NCBI RefSeq assembly: GCF_900091595.1
Contig: NZ_FMCW01000019.1
Location: 101,047-165,046, forward strand
Direction: 5' to 3'
From: Micromonospora haikouensis
Lineage (GTDB): Bacteria > Actinomycetota > Actinomycetes > Mycobacteriales > Micromonosporaceae
DNA length: 64,000 nucleotides
Shown here: positions 27,668 through 36,259 of the stretch, in pieces
How the letters are laid out: the number at the start of each line of letters is the position of its first letter
Numbering within the stretch: position 1 is the first letter of the stretch
The notes under the pieces: generated by a model
Seen by the model: only the letters and a program-made list of their open reading frames with translations
Database searches by the model: none
Told to the model about the DNA's origin: nothing
Translations under genes and position numbers: made by a program

Positions 27668-27943
27668 TCAGGCGGCCGTCCCGCCGCGCCCCTCGCCGCG
27701 CTGGTCCCGCCCGCCGCGCGCGTCCCGCGCATCCTGCCCGGAGCGCCGGTCGGCCTGCCCGGAGCCCTGGTCGGCCCGGCCCCGGTCGGTGCCGTGGTCG
27801 CCCCGGTCGGCGAACCGGCCCTCCCGGACCTTGTCCGTGAACCGGCCCTCGGTGATCTTGTCGAACCGCTGCCGGGCGGACTTGGCGACCCGGTCGAGCC
27901 GCTCCTCCGCCTGCTGCGCCACCTTCTTGGCCTGTTCCGACAT
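27668..27943 (-). CDS. Small charged hypothetical protein
   Basis: 91 aa, strongly charged and hydrophilic. The N-terminal half is helical (AKKVAQQAEERLDRVAKSAR), with the repeated unit EGRFTDKVREGRFADR; the C-terminal half is Gly/Arg/Asp-rich. It faintly resembles MT0933-type antitoxins, but this is not certain. ATG start with GAGGGGGAG upstream. The gene lies between a hypothetical gene and hspR. Confidence 0.6.
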   Translation of the reverse strand: MSEQAKKVAQQAEERLDRVAKSARQRFDKITEGRFTDKVREGRFADRGDHGTDRGRADQGSGQADRRSGQDARDARGGRDQRGEGRGGTAA

Positions 27944-28080
27944 GGCTCCCCCTCGCCAGCGCGGTGGGCCCGGATCGTGCGGGCCGGCCTGATTCGCAGG
28001 TTAGTGGAGCCGGCCCGGCCCGCGCCGGGGTTCCGGGAAGCGGACCGGGCCGACGATGCTCCGGCGGGGTGAGCGGCGGG

Positions 28081-28515
28081 TCAGCGGTCGCGCCGGGGAC
28101 GCCAGACCACCAGGGCGGTGGAGGTGCGGTTGGTCGGCACCAGGTCGCTGCCCGGGAACCGGGCGAGGGACTCCAACTCCGCCACCCGCCGGTACGCGGC
28201 GTCCAGCTCGGCCTCCAGCCGCGCGATCCGCTGCTGGGCCTGCTCCAGCAGGCGTTCCAGGCCGATGATCCGCTTGACCCCGGCGAGGTTGACCCCCTCG
28301 TCCTGGCTGAGCCGCTGCACCTCGCGCAGCAACACCACGTCCCGGACGCTGTAGCGGCGCCCGCCGCCGGCCGCCCGGCCGGCCTGCACCAGGCCGAGCC
28401 GGTCGTACTGGCGCAGGGTCTGGGGGTGCATCCCCGCCATCCGCGCCGCGACCGAGATCATCAGCACCTTGGCCTCGTAGGCAGGGTCACCCGAGCCGAC
28501 GTGCTCTCCCGCCAT
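28081..28515 (-). CDS. hspR: Heat-shock repressor HspR (MerR family)
   Basis: 144 aa. The MerR-type DNA-binding domain contains MISVAARMAGMHPQTLRQYD and GRRYSVRDVVLLREVQRLS; a coiled coil (LERLLEQAQQRIARLEAELD) follows. HspR with DnaK as corepressor binds HAIR sites and shuts off dnaK and clpB at normal temperature. It is the last gene of dnaK-grpE-dnaJ-hspR, 32 bp after dnaJ. HAIR sites lie upstream of dnaK (32533) and clpB (24100). Confidence 0.95.
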   Translation of the reverse strand: MAGEHVGSGDPAYEAKVLMISVAARMAGMHPQTLRQYDRLGLVQAGRAAGGGRRYSVRDVVLLREVQRLSQDEGVNLAGVKRIIGLERLLEQAQQRIARLEAELDAAYRRVAELESLARFPGSDLVPTNRTSTALVVWRPRRDR

Positions 28516-28547
28516 CCCCGCTCACCTCCGCACGCACTCCAGCACGC

Positions 28548-29735
28548 TCAACTGAACCGACGCACCCGGGCGTCGAGATGTTCCCGGGCGGCCGGCGGGG
28601 TCTGCTCGGCGAACGCCTCCAGCGCCGCCCGCGCCTCGTCGGACACCCCGGCCGGGACCACCACGTCGAGGGTGACCAGGAGGTCACCGGCCTTTCCGTC
28701 GCGGCGCACGACGCCCTTGCCCCGGGCGCGCAGCACCCGACCGCTGGGCGTGCCCGGCGGGACCCGCAGGGTCACCGTGCCGTCGAGCGTGGGCACCCGA
28801 AGGTCCGTGCCGAGCACGGCCTCCGGGAAGGTGATCGGCACGGTCAGGGTCAGGTCGTCCCCGGTACGCCCGAACAACTCGTCCGGCCGCACCTTCACGT
28901 GCACGTACAGGTCGCCGGCCGGGCCGCCGCGCTCGCCCGGCTCGCCGCGCCCGTTCAGCCGGATCCGCTGGCCGTCGGCCACCCCGGCGGGGAAGCGGAC
29001 GTTCAGCGTGCGGGTCTTGGTGACCCCGCCGGTGCCGTGGCACTCCGGGCACTTCTCCTCGACGACCGTCCCCACGCCCTGGCAGTTGCGGCACGGCTCG
29101 GAGAAGCTGAACGACCCCTGGTTGCGGGTGGTCACCCCGGCACCGTGGCAGACCTGGCAGGTCACCGGCGAGGTGCCCGGCTTCGCCCCGCTGCCGGCGC
29201 ACGTGTCGCAGATCCCCGGCGCGCGCAGGGTCAGCGGGAGGGTGACCCCGCGTACCGCGTCGCCGAAGTCGAGCGCCACCTCGGTCTCGATGTCCCGGCC
29301 CTTCGCCGGGCCGCGCGCGCGGGCCGGGCCGCCGGCACCGCCGCCGCCGGAGAAGATCGAGCTGAACAGGTCCTGGAAGCCGGCCCCGCCGAAGCGCCGG
29401 TCACCGCCGCCCGCCGCGCCGCCGAACAGGTCGGACACGTCGAACGGCTGCCCGCCGGGGCCGCCCGGCCCTCGGGCGTTGCGCCGGAACTGACCCGAGC
29501 CGAACAGCGAGCGCATCTCGTCGTACTCGCGGCGCTTGGCCTCGTCGCCGAGCACCGCGTACGCCTCGGAGACGTCCTTGAACCGCTCCTCGGCACCGGA
29601 GTCGCCCGGGTTGTGGTCCGGGTGCGACTCCCGGGCCCGTTTCCGGTACGACTTCTTGATCTCGTCCGAGGAGGCGGACTTCTGCACGCCCAGCGTGGCG
29701 TAGTAGTCCTTCTCGATCCAGTCCTTGGTACTCAC
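28548..29735 (-). CDS. dnaJ: Co-chaperone DnaJ
   Basis: 395 aa. The J domain (DYYATLGVQKSASSDEIKKS; HPD in RESHPDHNPGD) is followed by a Gly/Phe-rich region, four zinc-binding CxxCxGxG motifs (CDTCAGSG, CQVCHGAG, CRNCQGVG, CPECHGTG) and the substrate-binding C-terminus. DnaJ stimulates DnaK ATPase and delivers clients. GTG start has AAGGGGG upstream; an in-frame ATG 6 codons earlier is less likely. Confidence 0.95.
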   Translation of the reverse strand: MSTKDWIEKDYYATLGVQKSASSDEIKKSYRKRARESHPDHNPGDSGAEERFKDVSEAYAVLGDEAKRREYDEMRSLFGSGQFRRNARGPGGPGGQPFDVSDLFGGAAGGGDRRFGGAGFQDLFSSIFSGGGGAGGPARARGPAKGRDIETEVALDFGDAVRGVTLPLTLRAPGICDTCAGSGAKPGTSPVTCQVCHGAGVTTRNQGSFSFSEPCRNCQGVGTVVEEKCPECHGTGGVTKTRTLNVRFPAGVADGQRIRLNGRGEPGERGGPAGDLYVHVKVRPDELFGRTGDDLTLTVPITFPEAVLGTDLRVPTLDGTVTLRVPPGTPSGRVLRARGKGVVRRDGKAGDLLVTLDVVVPAGVSDEARAALEAFAEQTPPAAREHLDARVRRFS

Positions 29736-29814
29736 CGGTCCACCCCCTTCCACGGGACGTACCCCGGACGTCCCGTCCGCCCGGTGCGGACGGACGGGAC
29801 GACACGGGTCGGCA

Positions 29815-30546
29815 CTACTCCGGGTCGGCGACCGCGACCATGGCCGGCCGCAGCAGCCGCTCGCCGAGCTGGTAGCCCCGGCGCATGACCTGCACGCAGG
29901 TCGGCTCGGTCACGTCGGCGGACCTCTGGTGGGCCACCGCCTCGTGCCGGGTCGGGTCGAACGGGTCGCCCTGCTCGCCGAACGCCGACAGGCCGAACTT
30001 GCCCAGCGCGGTGGTGAGCTGCTCGGCGACCGTGCCGAACGGGCCCACCAGGTCGCCGTGCTCGCGGGCGCGGTCCAGGTCGTCGAGGATCGGCAGCAGT
30101 GCGGCGAGCACCGAACCGGTCGCCTGCTCCTGGACGAGGCTGCGGTCCCGGTCCACCCGCTTGCGGTAGTTGGCGTACTCCGCCGTCACCCGTTGCAGGT
30201 CTCGGGTCCGCTCGTCCAGGTCGGCCCGCAGCGCCTCCAGCTCCGCGCCGAGCGGCGGGCCGGCGGGCGGCGCAGCGCCCTCGACCGGCTGCGCCGGGGC
30301 GTCGACCACGGGCGGCCCGTCCACCGACGCGGCCTCGACCTCGATCTCGTCGACCACGATCTCGGCGTCCTCGACCAGGCCCTCCGCCGGGGTGTCGGCC
30401 CCGGCGTCGGCCGCGGCGGGCACCTCGGACTTACTGATCTTGCGGTTGTCACGGATGACGACCCGCGGCTGCTCTTCGGCGGTCGCGGAGCCACCCGGCG
30501 TCGACCCGGACTCCACCGGGTCGGCGGCTCGTGGCTTCTCCGTCAT
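29815..30546 (-). CDS. grpE: Nucleotide exchange factor GrpE
   Basis: 243 aa, longer than many GrpE proteins because of a ~100-residue acidic, disordered N-terminus. The GrpE core starts near LEALRADLDERTRDLQRVTA with ANYRKRVDRDR, LLPILDDLDRARE and PTRHEAV. GrpE releases ADP from DnaK and acts as a thermosensor. Gene order dnaK-grpE-dnaJ-hspR supports the assignment. ATG start 47 bp after the dnaK stop. Confidence 0.95.
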   Translation of the reverse strand: MTEKPRAADPVESGSTPGGSATAEEQPRVVIRDNRKISKSEVPAAADAGADTPAEGLVEDAEIVVDEIEVEAASVDGPPVVDAPAQPVEGAAPPAGPPLGAELEALRADLDERTRDLQRVTAEYANYRKRVDRDRSLVQEQATGSVLAALLPILDDLDRAREHGDLVGPFGTVAEQLTTALGKFGLSAFGEQGDPFDPTRHEAVAHQRSADVTEPTCVQVMRRGYQLGERLLRPAMVAVADPE

Positions 30547-30593
30547 GCGGTTACCTCATCCCTTGGCCGTCGATACGCGTCCGAGGCGGATCG

Positions 30594-32450
30594 TCACTTC
30601 TTGTCCTCGTCCACGATCTCCGCGTCGACCACGTCGTCGGCGCCGCCGGCCTTGGCGCCACCGGTCGCGCCGGCACCCGGGCCGGCCGCCCCCGGCTGCT
30701 CGCCCTGCTCGGCCTGCTGGGACGCGTAGAGCAGCGAGCCGGCCTGCTGGGAGACCTGCGCGAGCTTCTCGTGGGCCGCCTTGATCTTGTCGATGTCCTG
30801 GCCGCCGAGCGCGCCGCGCAGCTCGCCGAGCGCCTCGTTGAGCTGCTCCCGGTTCTCGCCCGGCAGCTTGTCGCCGCTCTCGGCGAGGAACTTCTCGGTC
30901 TGCCACTGGAGCGCCTCGGCGACGTTGCGGGTCTCCGCCTCCTCGCGGCGGCGCTTGTCGTCGTCGGCGTGCTCCTCGGCGTCGCGGCGCATCCGCTCGA
31001 TGTCGTCCTTCGGCAGCGAGGAGCCGCCGGTGATCGTCATCTTCTGCTCCTTGCCGGTGCCCAGGTCCTTCGCGTGCACGTTCACGATGCCGTTGGCGTC
31101 GATGTCGAACGTGACCTCGATCTGCGGCACGCCGCGCGGCGCGGGCGGGAGGCCGGTCAGCTCGAAGGTGCCGAGCTTCTTGTTGTAGGCCGCGATCTCC
31201 CGCTCGCCCTGGAACACCTGGATCAGCACCGACGGCTGGTTGTCGTCGGCCGTGGTGAAGACCTCGGAGCGCTTGGTCGGGATGGTGGTGTTGCGCTCGA
31301 TGAGCTTGGTGAAGATGCCGCCCTTGGTCTCGATGCCCAGGCTCAGCGGGGTCACGTCGAGCAGCAGGACGTCCTTGACCTCGCCCTTGAGCACGCCGGC
31401 CTGCAGGGCCGCGCCGACGGCGACGACCTCGTCGGGGTTGACGCCCTTGTTCGGGTCCCGGCCGGTGAGCTGCTTGACCAGGTCGGTGACGGCCGGCATC
31501 CGGGTGGAGCCGCCGACGAGGATGACGTGGTCGACGTCGGCGACCTTGATCCCGGCGTCCTTGACGGCCTGCTCGAACGGGCCCTTGCAGCGGTCCAGCA
31601 GGTCCTGCGTCATCCGCTGGAACTCGGCGCGGCTGAGCGTCACGTCCAGGTGCAGCGGGCCGGCGGAGCCGGCCGTGATGTACGGCAGGTTGATGTTGGT
31701 GGTGGTGGCCGCCGACAGCTCGATCTTGGCCTTCTCGGCCGCCTCGCGCAGCCGCTGGAGGGCCATCTTGTCCTGGGCCAGGTCGATGCCGTGCTCGCCC
31801 CGGAAGGTCTTCACCAGGTGGTCGATGATCCGCTGGTCCCAGTCGTCGCCGCCGAGCTGGTTGTCGCCGCTGGTCGACTTGACCTCGACGACGCCCTCGG
31901 CCAGCTCCAGCAGCGACACGTCGAAGGTGCCGCCGCCGAGGTCGAAGACCAGGACGGTCTGCTCCTTGGAGCCCTTGTCCAGCCCGTACGCCAGGGCCGC
32001 CGCGGTCGGCTCGTTCACGATCCGCAGCACGTTGAAGCCGGCGATCTCGCCGGCCTCCTTGGTGGCCTGACGCTGACCGTCGTTGAAGTAGGCCGGGACG
32101 GTGATCACCGCGTCGGTGATCTGCTCGCCCAGGTACGCCTCGGCGTCCCGCTTGAGCTTCATCAGCGTCCGGGCCGAGATCTCCTGCGGGGTGTACTTCT
32201 TGCCGTCGATGTCGACGGTCCAGTTGGTGCCGATCTCCCGCTTGACCGACCGGATGGTCCGGTCCGGGTTCGTCACCGCCTGGCGCTTGGCGACCTCGCC
32301 GACGAGGACCTCCCCGTTGCGGGCGAACGCGACGATCGACGGGGTCGTCCGCGAGCCCTCAGCGTTCGCGATGACGGTGGGCTCACCGCCCTCGAGAACG
32401 CTGACGCAGGAGTTCGTCGTGCCGAGGTCGATACCGACCGCACGTGCCAT
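30594..32450 (-). CDS. dnaK: Chaperone DnaK (Hsp70)
   Basis: 618 aa. ATPase signatures AVGIDLGTTNSCV, VFDLGGGTFDVSLL and VILVGGSTRMPAV are intact; the C-terminal lid ends with VVDAEIVDEDKK. DnaK folds and protects proteins with DnaJ, GrpE and ClpB and serves as corepressor of HspR. Start ATG at 32450 (MARAVGID) has AGGAAG upstream; the longer frame to 32579 lies over the promoter and the HAIR operator. First gene of the operon. Confidence 0.98.
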   Translation of the reverse strand: MARAVGIDLGTTNSCVSVLEGGEPTVIANAEGSRTTPSIVAFARNGEVLVGEVAKRQAVTNPDRTIRSVKREIGTNWTVDIDGKKYTPQEISARTLMKLKRDAEAYLGEQITDAVITVPAYFNDGQRQATKEAGEIAGFNVLRIVNEPTAAALAYGLDKGSKEQTVLVFDLGGGTFDVSLLELAEGVVEVKSTSGDNQLGGDDWDQRIIDHLVKTFRGEHGIDLAQDKMALQRLREAAEKAKIELSAATTTNINLPYITAGSAGPLHLDVTLSRAEFQRMTQDLLDRCKGPFEQAVKDAGIKVADVDHVILVGGSTRMPAVTDLVKQLTGRDPNKGVNPDEVVAVGAALQAGVLKGEVKDVLLLDVTPLSLGIETKGGIFTKLIERNTTIPTKRSEVFTTADDNQPSVLIQVFQGEREIAAYNKKLGTFELTGLPPAPRGVPQIEVTFDIDANGIVNVHAKDLGTGKEQKMTITGGSSLPKDDIERMRRDAEEHADDDKRRREEAETRNVAEALQWQTEKFLAESGDKLPGENREQLNEALGELRGALGGQDIDKIKAAHEKLAQVSQQAGSLLYASQQAEQGEQPGAAGPGAGATGGAKAGGADDVVDAEIVDEDKK

Positions 32451-32532
32451 CTTCGCTTCCTCGCTTCTTACGTTGGAGGCTTCTCGCGTCGGAGCAGGTG
32501 GCGGGGGTTGTCCCGCCGCTCGCTCGCCACAA

Positions 32533-32553
32533 GTTGAGTGAACTTGACTCAAT
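32533..32553. promoter_or_regulatory. HAIR operator upstream of dnaK
   Basis: GTTGAGT-N7-ACTCAAT, a 7-7-7 inverted repeat close to the HspR consensus CTTGAGT-N7-ACTCAAG. It lies about 83 bp upstream of the dnaK ATG. A further GTTGAG half-site is seen near 32584. Confidence 0.85.
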
Positions 32554-32662
32554 AGTGCCACGCGTACGGCGATCGTCAAGTCGAGTTGAGCCGACCCGAC
32601 GCAACCTCGCGTTCGGGGGAGCCCGGTTGTCTTACCTTGCGTTGGTCGGGCACGCTTTAGCG

Positions 32663-34510
32663 GTGACGACGCACGGCGATCCCGCCATCGGAACCGGTTC
32701 GCCCGCCGTCGCCGCCCGTACCGGCACGGGGGATGCCGGGGAGGACCCGTCCGGCCCTTCCGGGGACGACCTGCCCGCCGCGCTCACCGCCCTGCGGGCC
32801 GCGATCGGCGCGGCCCGGTTTCCGCTCGCCCTGCCCTCGGCCGAGGCCGCCCGACAGATCGGCGCGAGCCTCACCGCGCAGCTCGACGACTATCTCCTGC
32901 CCCGGCTCGCCCGGCTCGACGCGCCGCTGCTCGTGGTCGTCGGCGGCTCCACCGGCGCCGGCAAGTCGACGCTGGTCAACAGCCTCGTCCAGGCCCGGGT
33001 CAGCGCCGCCGGGGTGCTCCGGCCGACCACCCGCTCGCCGGTGCTCGTCTGCAACCCCGCCGACTCCGGCTGGTTCCGCCAGGGCGAGCTGCTGCCCGGC
33101 CTCACCCGCACCAACGAGCCGAGCGAGGATCCGGGCACCCTCCAGCTCGTCACCGCCCCGGCGCTCCCCGCCGGGCTGGCCTTCCTCGACGCCCCCGACA
33201 TCGACTCCGTGGTCGACGCCAACCGCGCGCTCGCCGGCCAGCTCCTCGCCGCCGCCGACCTCTGGCTCTTCGTCACCACCGCCGCCCGGTACGCCGACGC
33301 GGTCCCCTGGGAGCTGCTGCACACCGCCCGGGCCCGGGGGGTGGTGATCGCCATGGTGCTCGACCGGGTGCCGGCGGAGGCCACCGACGAGGTCGCCGCC
33401 CACCTGGCCGAGATGCTGGCCGAGCAGGGCCTCGGCGCGGCACCCCTGTTCGTCCTCCCGGAGACCTGGGTCGACGGCCAGGGCCTGCTGCCCGACAAGG
33501 TCACCGACCCGCTGGGCGGCTGGTTCTCCCGGCTCGCCGCCGACGCCGGGGCACGCGCCGCCGTCGTCCGGCAGACCCTGGACGGCGCGCTGGCCGCGCT
33601 GGTCCCGGCCGTCGCGGGCCTGGCCGACGCCGCCGACGAGCAGGGGGACGCCGCCGACGCCCTCGACGACCGGGTCGTCGCCGCCTACCAGGGCGCCGAG
33701 CGCGCCGTGGAGCAGGGGCTGCGCGACGGCCGGCTGCTGCGCGGCGAGGTGCTCGCCCGCTGGCAGGAGTTCGTCGGCACCGGCGAGTTCTTCCGCACCC
33801 TGGAGGCGCGGATCGGCCGGCTGCGGGACCGGCTCCTGGCGGCGGTGACCGGCCGGCCCGCCCCCGCCACCGAGCTGCGCGACGCCATCGAGTCGCAGCT
33901 CGTCACGCTGCTGCGCGGGGTCGCCGCCGAGGCGGCCGAGAACGCCTACACCGGGTGGCGGGCACACCCCGCCGGGGCGGCCCTGCTCGACCCGCCGCTC
34001 GCCCACCCGGGCACCGACTTCCCCGACCGCGCCGAACGCCTGGTCCGCGACTGGCAGCGCGGGGTGCTGGAGCTGGTCCGGTCCGAGGGCGCCGACCGGC
34101 GGTTCGTCGCCCGCACCGCCGCGTACGCGGTCAACGCCACCGGGCTGGCCGTGATGATCGCCGTGTTCGCCTCGACCGCGTTCATCCCGACCGGGCTGGA
34201 GGTCGCCACGGGGGCCGGCACCACGGTCGCCGGGCAGGCCGTACTCCAGGCGATCTTCGGCGACCAGGCCGTGCGTACGCTGGCCGCGAAGGCCCGGGGC
34301 GACCTGCTCGCGCGGGTCCGCGAGCTGCTCGACGCCGAAGCCACCCGGTTCCTGTCCCGCACGGCGACCGCCCGGCCGGCGGCGGACGCCGGAGACGCCC
34401 TGCGGACGGCCGCCGAGCAGGTCGAGCAGGCCCGGCACCGCAGCGGCCTCGTGGCGGCCGGCGCGGCGGCCCTGCCCCCGGCCCTGGCCCCGGAAGGCGG
34501 AACGCGGTGA
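32663..34510 (+). CDS. Dynamin-like/Era-like GTPase, first of pair
   Basis: 615 aa. The GTPase domain has the P-loop GGSTGAGKST (near 94-103) and a DAPDIDS-type G3 region; it then runs into a long helical region and a hydrophobic segment (VMIAVFASTAFIPTGLEVA, near 495-515), which suggests membrane association. The stop overlaps the next GTPase start (GTGA). In Streptomyces, adjacent dynamin-like proteins (DynA/DynB) stabilise sporulation septa; this pair may be the equivalent, which is inference. GTG at 32663 is chosen; the frame is open further upstream, over the dnaK promoter. Confidence 0.82.
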   Translation: MTTHGDPAIGTGSPAVAARTGTGDAGEDPSGPSGDDLPAALTALRAAIGAARFPLALPSAEAARQIGASLTAQLDDYLLPRLARLDAPLLVVVGGSTGAGKSTLVNSLVQARVSAAGVLRPTTRSPVLVCNPADSGWFRQGELLPGLTRTNEPSEDPGTLQLVTAPALPAGLAFLDAPDIDSVVDANRALAGQLLAAADLWLFVTTAARYADAVPWELLHTARARGVVIAMVLDRVPAEATDEVAAHLAEMLAEQGLGAAPLFVLPETWVDGQGLLPDKVTDPLGGWFSRLAADAGARAAVVRQTLDGALAALVPAVAGLADAADEQGDAADALDDRVVAAYQGAERAVEQGLRDGRLLRGEVLARWQEFVGTGEFFRTLEARIGRLRDRLLAAVTGRPAPATELRDAIESQLVTLLRGVAAEAAENAYTGWRAHPAGAALLDPPLAHPGTDFPDRAERLVRDWQRGVLELVRSEGADRRFVARTAAYAVNATGLAVMIAVFASTAFIPTGLEVATGAGTTVAGQAVLQAIFGDQAVRTLAAKARGDLLARVRELLDAEATRFLSRTATARPAADAGDALRTAAEQVEQARHRSGLVAAGAAALPPALAPEGGTR

Positions 34511-36204
34511 CCCCGAACCTCGTCGGCCGGGTGCGCGAGGCGCTGCGCGGCGACCAGCGGGTCGACCCGGACGCGCTGATCGCCCGCCTGGCGGCCGTCC
34601 GGCGGTTCCTCGAGGCGGCCGACGGCCAGCTCCCGGACACCCAGCTCGTGCCCGCGCACACCCTCGTCGAACGCGCCGGCACGCGGCTCGCGCTCTCCCG
34701 CGACCACACCGTCGTCGCCCTCGCCGGTGCCACCGGCAGCGGCAAGTCGAGCCTGTTCAACGCGCTCGCCCGGTTCGAGTTGTCCCCGGTCGGGGTGCGC
34801 CGCCCCACCACCGGCGTGGCGCACGCCTGCGTCTGGGGCCCGCTCGACGGCGCGACCCGGCTGCTCGACTGGACCGGCGTGCTGCCCCGGCACCGGTTCG
34901 TCCGGGAGAGCGCGCTCGACGGCGACGACGAGTCGGCCCTGCACGGGCTCGTCCTGCTCGACCTGCCCGACTTCGACTCGGTGCAGCGGTCGCACCGGCT
35001 GGAGGTCGACCGGCTGCTCGGCCTGGTCGACCTGGTGATCTGGGTCGTCGACCCGCAGAAGTACGCCGACCGGGTGGTCCACACCAGCTACCTGCGCGAG
35101 TTCCACCGGCACCGGGACGTGACACTGGTCGTGCTCAACCAGGCCGACCGGCTGCCCCCGGCCGAGCTGCCCCGCGTCCTGGCCGACCTGCGCCGGCTCC
35201 TCGACGCCGACGAGCTGGGCGGGGTGCCGCTGCTGACCACCACCGCCGTCGACCCGAACGGGATCACCGAGCTGCGGGCCACGCTGGAGCGCACCGTCGC
35301 CGAGCGGCAGGCCGCCCTGCGCCGCCTCGCCGGCGACGTCGACACGGTCGTCGCCGGGCTGGCGGAACTGGTCGCCGCCGAGCCCCCGACCGACGTGCCG
35401 GACACCGGCCCCTCCTCGGGGCTGACCCGGGCGCTGGCCGGCGCGGCCGGGGTGCCGGCGGTGGCGGAGGCGGTCGAGGGGGCCTACCGGCACCGGGCCG
35501 CCGCGAGCACCGGCTGGCCGCTGGTGCGCGGCTGGCGGCGGCTGCGCCCCGACCCGCTGCGCCGACTGCACCTGCCCGGCCCGCCCACCGGCGGCGGCGA
35601 CGTCGTCGACCCGGCGGAGAGCCCGGTCGCCGCGACCTCCGTACCCGAACCGAGCGCCGCGCAGCGCTCGGCGCTGGGGCTGGCCGTGCGGGCGGTGGCC
35701 GACCGCGCCGGCACCGACCTGCCCGACCCGTGGGCGACCGCCGTGACCACGGCCGCCCGGTCCCGGCTCGGTGACCTCCCGGACGCCCTGGACCGCGCGG
35801 TGGCGCAGACCGACCTCGGGCTGGACCACCGGCCCGCCTGGTGGCGGATCGTCGGCGGGATGCAGTGGCTGGTCACCCTCGCGGCCGTGGCCGGCCTCGG
35901 CTGGCTCGCGCTCGGCTACGCGCTGCGCGCGCTCGGCCTGCCCGCCCTGGACTATCCGCGCGTCGGTGAGGCACCGCTGCCCACCGTGCTGCTGCTCGGC
36001 GGCCTGCTCGCCGGGCTGTTGGTGGCCGCGTCGACCAGGCCCGTGGTGCGGTGGGCGGCCCGCCGGGCGCGCGGCCGGGCCGAGAAGCGGCTCACCCTCG
36101 CCGTCGGCGCGGTCGGGCAGGAGCACGTGGTGGAGCCGGTGCGGGCGGTGCTGGCCCGCCACGGGCAGGCATGGCAGGCGCTGCGGGACGCCGCCCGCCG
36201 CTGA
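34507..36204 (+). CDS. Dynamin-like/YfjP-type GTPase, second of pair
   Basis: 565 aa. The P-loop GATGSGKSS is at about 74-82, followed by the G3-like LLDLPDFDSV and the NQAD G4 motif in VVLNQADRLPP. Two C-terminal membrane helices (WLVTLAAVAGLGWLALGYAL; VLLLGGLLAGLLVAAS) anchor it. It overlaps the upstream GTPase by 4 bp (GTGA), so the two are made together and probably form a hetero-oligomer. The frame is open back to 33955, but that lies inside the first gene. Confidence 0.85.
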   Translation: MTPNLVGRVREALRGDQRVDPDALIARLAAVRRFLEAADGQLPDTQLVPAHTLVERAGTRLALSRDHTVVALAGATGSGKSSLFNALARFELSPVGVRRPTTGVAHACVWGPLDGATRLLDWTGVLPRHRFVRESALDGDDESALHGLVLLDLPDFDSVQRSHRLEVDRLLGLVDLVIWVVDPQKYADRVVHTSYLREFHRHRDVTLVVLNQADRLPPAELPRVLADLRRLLDADELGGVPLLTTTAVDPNGITELRATLERTVAERQAALRRLAGDVDTVVAGLAELVAAEPPTDVPDTGPSSGLTRALAGAAGVPAVAEAVEGAYRHRAAASTGWPLVRGWRRLRPDPLRRLHLPGPPTGGGDVVDPAESPVAATSVPEPSAAQRSALGLAVRAVADRAGTDLPDPWATAVTTAARSRLGDLPDALDRAVAQTDLGLDHRPAWWRIVGGMQWLVTLAAVAGLGWLALGYALRALGLPALDYPRVGEAPLPTVLLLGGLLAGLLVAASTRPVVRWAARRARGRAEKRLTLAVGAVGQEHVVEPVRAVLARHGQAWQALRDAARR

Positions 36205-36247
36205 CGACCGGCGTCTTTCTTCGCTGTTCGGGGACCGTCGGCGGGCG

Positions 36248-36253
36248 TAGGGT
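36248..36253 (+). promoter_or_regulatory. -10 box of the gene at 36260
   Basis: TAGGGT, 6 nt before the ATG at 36260, without a Shine-Dalgarno. A leaderless mRNA is likely. Confidence 0.45.
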
Positions 36254-36259
36254 CGACGC

